From: Calonectria ilicicola
Taxonomy: Eukaryota > Ascomycota > Sordariomycetes > Hypocreales > Nectriaceae
Reading direction: 5' to 3'
DNA length: 64,000 nucleotides
NCBI GenBank assembly: GCA_020809705.1
Contig: CP085829.1
Coordinates: forward strand, 4,154,001-4,218,000
How positions within the stretch are numbered: position 1 is the first letter of the stretch; every line of letters starts with the position of its first letter. Positions 57,684 to 64,000 of the stretch are shown here, in pieces. The translations under genes were made by a program, and so were the position numbers. Below the pieces are notes generated by a model. The model made no database searches. It was not told where the DNA came from and was given only the letters and a program-made list of their open reading frames with translations.

Positions 57684-60600
57684 ACGATCAGAGAAGATTT
57701 GGCGATGTTGCAACAGGTCAGATTGTGTCGTTTGTTTCTTGTCATATGCCGACACAAGAAGTAAGCACTATATAGACGGCTCGTTCCTTTCCTTGTCCAC
57801 CACGGCTAGTGCTACTTCCTCAACCGCTTTTCTTGTATGTCCATCTAGGAATCGGAGTTCCTGCTGCCTCCATGTGGGTGCATTATCCATAAACCGAATT
57901 AAACATTTCTTGCATCGACCTGCCGATGTTGTCTTGCTAGCCTTGATTATTCTTGGCATAGCAATAGAAGAATATTACCCATCGACCAGCGTGTGGCAGA
58001 CCTCCGTCTTCATCCCAGCATGACGAAGTACTTCCTAGGTGCAATATCTGCAACACTGGTGCGAGCAAGACGAGCACTTTGTGCCGGTGCCCGTGGTGTT
58101 CCCGCACGAGCACTATACCGTGTTAGTTCATACTAATTGCAGCGACGCAGTGGTGCTGTTGAGGCCAAGGACGCACGCAGTTCATGTTAGGCGTTTGAAG
58201 GTAGAGCGCGGTCAATGCACCAGTCACTGACAGCTCAAAGAAAAGAAGGAAGAAGGCGAGGCAACTTAAATGTGGTAGATCGGTTTTTGTGGTGCAGTCC
58301 GGTATGCAGAAGCAAGGGATGAGGAGGAAGACTCAATGGCCACGAAGAAGGAGGCGGTGCAATGGTTATATAATTCCCAACTTATGGTCAGGACAACTCA
58401 GTCGAACGGGCCACGACAGTGTCCATGTGTAGAGCGGTCGATCCGGGATATGATCGGGGGGCGCTTATGGAATAGGGGAACTGGGACAATGGATTGTGAG
58501 TGAGTAGTGAGGACCCGCAATGAGCCGACCCCGGATGCACATGCGTATTGGAGGAGTTTGTCATAAACCAAGCAGCAAGCATAAGACCATTATCTGAGCA
58601 TTAGCCAACGAACTTGGGCGGCAAGAAACCACCATCGTGAATATGTTAGGGTGATTGAGGCGAGGATCCACTGCGAATGGATGCTAAACTCCTGTGTCCA
58701 CAATGGACAAACAAGGTCTTTTCTGACGATCCTCTCTCAAGTCGTAGAGTGTCAACGTGTGTCATGTGGTGGCGGTATGCTAGTTCCGTAGATATCGCCG
58801 CTGGCTCCAATTGGATCAATCCCTCAAGGACATCAAACCCCTCCGAGATTGTTCTCGACATTGCAGCGAAGAGCACGCTAAACAACCACAGAAGTGTACA
58901 CTTCTTGTCACTTGCTCCGACCTGTATGTTGAGCCAATCGATCGTTGGCAATATCTCACTCCGATCTAGGCGAGCAAAGTGGGTGGAGTAGCTAGCGCTT
59001 TGAGATGTGAGCTAATGAAGGATGAGGTTCTCGATGAGAGGATGAATTGTCATGCCGTGTTTTAATTGGGGACCATTTTCAGTATTTAACAGATTTATTT
59101 ATTAAATTGAGAAAAATGCGGTAAAATTGAATAAAAATAAAAAGACGAAATGGATGATGGAAAACGGAACAGCTTGGGTTCTTGAATGTACATCTGAACG
59201 ATGTGGGGGGTATGACTACCCTACATCCATGACGTCCCTGTTCGTGACCAGAGATCCTCCCCGCAAAGCTCTATCGCTTGGTATTGACAGGGGACGTCGC
59301 AGCTGTGGGTAAAGAAGCGGGCGAGGTCGGCCAAAAGCCTCAAGTCCCGGGTCGGGGGGGGATACCAACTCGTGAGCCGCATCGTCCAAGGTTGGAGCCA
59401 AAGCGTTTTTCCCCACCACACCATCCATCCATGTGTACACAGGGATGCCAGAGGCCAGCGCAGCGTAGTCTTTGCCCTGCTTCATTGTAACCATGACGCG
59501 GCATCTGATGGTAATTGAGAAATATTGGGCGTGTCGTAGTCATCTCATTGACCGATTTCTTAGCCAGGGTTTGAGAGCTGAGGATGAATGTGCACACAAT
59601 ATGCATGTCGGCAATTGGCAATGGCGCTGCATTTGTGTTTGGTCAGCTCTCTCCCCGAGGCCATTAAACACGTATTCAAACAAACATGGTGCACCGGCCA
59701 AGAGCCAATTTGCCGAATCGATTAAGCAAGTATGGATTTAATTTTTTTCATTGACATTTTTCTTCCTTCACTTTTTAATGGTCGCAATTGGGTAAAAAAT
59801 GCGTGTCCCCCAATGTAGCACCTTTTGCGGGGGCTGCACCAACAATTTGGGTCGTCGCTTAGTAGTGGTGCCCTCCAAGTGTGACGTCGCCGCTTGGCCC
59901 CGCATTCTGCAACTCACTCTGGAATTGGTGCGTCACATGTCCCCCGCCCTCTCCGTCTCGAAAACAAGATACCAAGCGCCTAATAATCTCCTTCATCAAG
60001 CCCACGCGTTTGTAAATGGCCATCGAGTATGTAACTTGGCTTGAGCTATAGGTCTAATGCGACATGTGCAAATTAACCCTTGGTGGTGTGGTCAAATGCC
60101 ACAAACAAACAAGGATGGGTAGCCAGGACATGGCATCCTGGCACGTAGATCGCGGGTACTATATGTGCAAATGCCCGATCGATAATAATTCCCGGCTCCC
60201 AATCATACCCACAATTTCTAGATTTAACTACTCAAAGTGCCGTGCTGCTGAAGCCTCACTTGTCAATGAGATTGGCTCTCCCGGTCCGCGCTGGCATTTC
60301 CTGAATCATATTACTGTACTATCCTTATTTCAACTAAGCGACACATGATCCTGTGCCGTTTTGAGTTTTCTTCCCCCTCTACCTTTGCGACACTCGAATT
60401 TATGCACGAAATCGTAATTGCAAGTAGGGGACATGGCAGCTTCTGCTGGGATCAAGTGTACATACATGGGATAATAGGGGGAAATGCTTGAGGCGGAGAC
60501 CGGACCAAGTTGTATTACCCTTTTTATTATTATTGCTATAGCAGGGGGAGATCCTATTAATCATCGAAATATATTTGGCAGGCCTCCCCCATTTCCATAC

Positions 60601-63374
60601 CAACTTCGTAACATCCTTGTGTTTATCGCTGGGTAACGCAGGTTTGGCAACGCTGGTGCGAGCAGCTCGAACACCGAGTGTAATTGGCCGTGAGTTGAGA
60701 TCCACAGCTGCACTGTATATATAATTAGTAGTCTCCCCATTTCAACATGTAGGCGACCCCTTTGGGAGGGAAGACTTACGCAACCCCAATCTGGTGCTCT
60801 CTGCAAGATCTCTCCAATATGTTGTAGTGAAGTTGATTCCGGGGCTGGATCTGGGCGTTAGCACCGCGAGTATATCGATCGATCAAGGTAGTGATAAGGA
60901 TATGGGGCGAGGACACACCTTGGGCATCGTGAGACTCGAGATAGAATGATTGAGGGACTGTGGACAAGGAAGGATATCGAGACATGTCAGGCATCTAAAG
61001 CTACGGCATGAGTAATGCTGCCGAGTACCACTGACTAACCGGACGAAAGGGGACCATACATTATTCGTAAGTGCGGTAAACTTATTCCCGTGGTTTAGTC
61101 TTGTTATAATGGCATAAGAAGCATAGAGAGGCAAGAAGAGTGTTGGAAGACAGAGGGACTCGGGTGTTTAAATGCCCTCCTGCCTCTGATCAAGCTTGCC
61201 AAAATGAAGGCAGCGATAGTTCGACAATGATCATTCAGCTCCGTGACCAGGGCCGATTAGTCTGTGGGGCATTGTCACGAAAGGATGGAGGTTATGAGTC
61301 TACTTAGCTCATTTGGGAGGTCGTGCGAATGTCGTCCGCCCGATGGTAGGCACAACCATCAATACATTCCAATGTTCTGAGTGGGCTGAGAAATCTCCGA
61401 GCGTCGTCAACATCAATTCGGTTGTGGCCGGATGTCAGTTCAGAAACGTGCGGCCTTCCTTCACCTTGTGTGTTTCACTTCTTCCTCTGAGCATGTCTCG
61501 GCATGTTTCACCTCTTCTTCTGCGCCCCGTCGGTGTGCGCGCCCTCTATCTGTAGAATGCCAAATGGAATTTCTCAAGAATCGCTCGTACATATCATTCC
61601 TGGTGGGATCCTTTTTTGGAGTCATGAAGGCATAATAAGATGGACAAGTGAGCCTCAGTCCTCATATGTCCAATTGTCTGAAATTCTGTTTCGGCCCATC
61701 TAAGAGTTTGAGTCAACAACAAGATGCGAATAGTTCTCGTGGGGATTTGGCCAATGGGAGAGCATAATTGTCATCCCTTCATCAACCCGCGACACGATTG
61801 ATCAGCGGCTATTGCTAACGTTTTATCGTCGCCCAAGACGCTGTCCACAATTTTCGAACCAGCGGTACAATAAAACACACTGATACCCAACGTTCGCCTT
61901 TAAGACCCCAAAAATTATCTCGTTTAGGAATTAAAGAGCTGGCTGTAGGCAAGGACCCGAGGAGTGTGGGCTAGAACCAGTAGATTGTCGATTATGCAGT
62001 TCAAGCTCACACCCTCAAGTCCTAAGTTCCTGCCATGCCGACCATGGGACTGACTGCTTGAATAGGAACATCAGCTACACAATACTGTGGTTTCCTCACG
62101 TTTAGCATCTAGAACATTTCTAGAACTCGCCGAAACGCCCTTCAGCCTTGGAAATCGGGTTAGGTGTGTGTGTGTGGAGGGGGTGTACTGGAAGCTGTCT
62201 AGGAGTATGTCCGATGAGACACTCCCACCCCCCTCTCCATCTTCCACTAGCATATTTGAGGCCTTCCAGGCAGACAAATCAGCTTAAGCTGTCATTAGGA
62301 GCCAACATCGAGGGGGAATTCTGCCATATTTGGTGCTGCTAGCACCGTAAAACAAGATATGACGACCTAGCTAGTACTTCAGTCGAAACATCTCTAGAGT
62401 ACATGAAAGAACAAAGTTATTATGCTTACCATGAAAACTCACAGCGAGTAGAGAGCGTCTAGTTTGAGTGGCACGAGCTGCAGGCGGCGTTTCCCGCTTT
62501 AGGTCCCAGATGAGTGCATGTGGAATGGGACTCTGAGTTACGTCATTGTCTGCATCTCTCTTCAAAGCGCCGTAAATGACTCCGGTCGTTCCCAAGCGCT
62601 GCTAAGATCTCGCTGCTTCAGCAGCTCATAATTTAATTTCGGGCCGTTGCCTGCTCTTTCTCGTCTTGTCTCGTATGACTTAGTGGGGTGTATGTCTTAG
62701 CATGTCAGTGGGGAAGTAGGCGTTTCCGTACCCCACCAATTATAGCGCACGGAGATGACTTTGGCTTGGGCGTTTCCTTGCCACACACACTGCTAATCCC
62801 CAAATCATGCTAGCCATATGACCTTTTGCGTTTATTCTCTCCTTACCTTCTCTTTGTTTTCGCTGTTGTACCTTCGCGAGTCTTGATCTATGTATTAATA
62901 AGACGCCAAATGAAATCGAGCAATGGAACAAATAGCCAGGATCCAACAGATAACTATGCGATATCCAGTATCCAGTCGCCAGCGCAAATTATAGAGTCGA
63001 CTGCAGATCAAAGTAAAGGAAGAGTAGCCGACGAAATAGAAAGACATGAGTTCGTGTGGGGATGATCTTGATTGAGCCTATACCATATCAATTGGTCCAA
63101 AAGCTGAATTCTTAGCTACTCTGCAACTACAGCTAAAACTAATCGATACCGGTGCCCTCGATATTTTTGACTACTATTGTCCTTGATCTAAACCCATTGC
63201 AGAGATGGTATTAAATCCTTTCCATCGTCAATTTTTTCGCCATTTGATCATCCCTCGGTCCAAAAAATACCCATGAAATTTAGCATCCATGAAACCACCC
63301 GCTTTGAGCTCGTGTCCCTTGCTAGCCCCAAAACTATCCTCCAGCTCTGAACTCCAACTGTCCATCTACGCCAG
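57684..63374. other. 5.7-kb stretch without a convincing gene
   Basis: The longest candidates are short: the minus frame 58646-58951 (LFSVLFAAMSRTISEGFDVL; open upstream without an ATG) and the minus frame 59216-59494. Neither has a domain, a good start or splice signals I trust. GCTCGCACCAGYGTTGC occurs on the minus strand near both 58.05 and 60.65 kb and may mark another old duplication. AT content is moderate. No RNA gene recognised. Confidence 0.4.
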
Positions 63375-64000
63375 TTACTCAACTGGGGAATCATAATCAT
63401 CGTCAATCACAACCGCACTCTCATCCATTTGCTTGGGAATGCTGTGATCTTGGGTTAGAATGTGATCGCTGGTCTGTTGGCCAATGCACCAGCTTTCCTC
63501 CCACTCAGTCAAAATGTCCCGAATTTTCCCTTGGAGAGCCTCCTTTCTTTCTTGGATTTCCGATCCAGCTTTTTCATTCTCAAGGAGATTGTTGAGAAGA
63601 AAGCCTACTTGTCGTTTGACATACTTGATGGTCCGCAATGCGAGCTTCTCGAACTTTTTTGGCATCTCGCGTTTCTTCAGGTCGAGCTCTTTCTGAATCC
63701 CATCCATGACCTTTTGGCACCCGCGCTTGATCCTTTTGTTCACTTCCTCGTTGATGAGTTTTTGTCGTGCCTCAAATGAACCTTTGTGGCCTGTAACATG
63801 ATTAGTATCAACTTTCAAGTATCGATTCCTGGTGGATTGAGACTCACAGATTTCCAGTGCTCGTCGAAAAATGGGGGACAACTCGGTTTTGAGAAATTTT
63901 GTCGCCTGGGGATGAATCTCTGTGGCTTCTTTTGAAAGCTCGTCCAAAATTTCACCAATTCTGACCTCGACAGTACGGTGCATGTTTTGAAGAGTCACGC
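63375..64000 (-). CDS. C-terminal part of a large protein, possibly GTPase-associated
   Basis: Partial: the N-terminal part lies beyond the right edge. The stop is at 63375. A likely 57-bp intron (63791-63847) has a GTGAGT donor, an ATACTAATC branch point and a TTACAG acceptor. Because 57 is a multiple of 3 and there is no stop inside, the unspliced frame also stays open, and a reader could wrongly keep it as coding. The visible protein is highly charged and helical (KKREMPKKFEKLALRTIKY; LLNNLLENEKAGSEIQERKE) and ends in an acidic tail (VVIDDDYDSPVE). The HKGSFEARQKLINEEV segment after splicing recalls the C-terminal region of fungal SLIP-GC/dynamin-like GTPases, but no GTPase motif is in view, so this is a weak guess. 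Confidence 0.55.
   Translation of the reverse strand, partial: VTLQNMHRTVEVRIGEILDELSKEATEIHPQATKFLKTELSPIFRRALEICESQSTRNRYLKVDTNHVTGHKGSFEARQKLINEEVNKRIKRGCQKVMDGIQKELDLKKREMPKKFEKLALRTIKYVKRQVGFLLNNLLENEKAGSEIQERKEALQGKIRDILTEWEESWCIGQQTSDHILTQDHSIPKQMDESAVVIDDDYDSPVE

Noticed and set aside
58646..58951. 101-codon minus-strand frame with a hydrophobic segment
   Set aside because: It starts without an ATG, has no recognised domain and no good splice site to extend it. Noted under the 57.7-63.4 kb stretch only.
62826..63065. 79-codon plus-strand frame with an N-terminal hydrophobic stretch
   Set aside because: The hydrophobic part precedes the first ATG and the rest is short and plain; not enough to call a gene.
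1..64000. CRISPR array or prokaryotic operon structure
   Set aside because: Tandem repeats here lack spacers, and genes carry introns and fungal promoters; the window is eukaryotic.

Overview
The window looks like nuclear DNA of a filamentous ascomycete (Pezizomycotina). Introns are short (48-66 bp where well supported) with GTRNGT donors, ACTAAY/CTGAC-type branch points and YAG acceptors. Promoters are pyrimidine-rich, intergenic spaces are long, and the gene families are typical of these fungi (deuterolysin with a Kex2-type pro-region, fungal PD-(D/E)XK-like nuclease, small fungal kinase-like protein, HeLo-like/ankyrin protein). Species cannot be fixed from sequence alone.

Layout. (1) 3.4-9.0 kb: a deuterolysin (M35) protease gene on the minus strand, a membrane-anchored protein whose lumenal part resembles the deuterolysin pro-domain without a protease, and a three-helix membrane protein carrying four tandem DSGYFS motifs. 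(2) 9.4-16.1 kb: decayed and mobile DNA. It holds a RecQ-like helicase relic with in-frame stops, the first copy of a mosaic repeat family that carries remnants of an unrecognised gene family, an ORF split by one TAG codon, and a 249-bp MITE-like element. A PD-(D/E)XK-like gene (16.3-17.4 kb) sits between two diverged tRNA-like direct repeats. (3) 21.4-31.3 kb: a conserved, GC-rich housekeeping block with an LRRC40-like leucine-rich-repeat protein, a small two-helix membrane protein, a nuclear-type coiled-coil protein and an intronless 3-ketoacyl-CoA/acetyl-CoA thiolase. (4) 33.1-43.9 kb: about 10 kb made almost entirely of shuffled, degenerate modules of the mosaic family, with microsatellites and minisatellites. 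(5) 44.0-48.1 kb: a fungal kinase-like gene, a small probable mitochondrial membrane protein, and two stray copies of a repeat module. (6) 48.1-57.7 kb: two paralogous small membrane-anchored proteins (48.4 and 53.0 kb), diverged local duplications, a CACGTGAT repeat array, and a four-exon HeLo-like/ankyrin gene reminiscent of fungal NLR or cell-death proteins. (7) 57.7-63.4 kb: a long stretch without a convincing gene, then the 3' end of a gene leaving the window that may encode a large GTPase-like protein.

The housekeeping block shows no decay and is bracketed on both sides by accessory, repeat-rich DNA. The most interesting material is the repeat mosaic and its unrecognised gene family, the stand-alone pro-domain-like protein near a deuterolysin, the tandem phosphodegron-like motifs, and the HeLo-like/ankyrin locus with its duplicated small membrane-protein genes. 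All functional calls rest on motif recognition by eye; no database search was possible.
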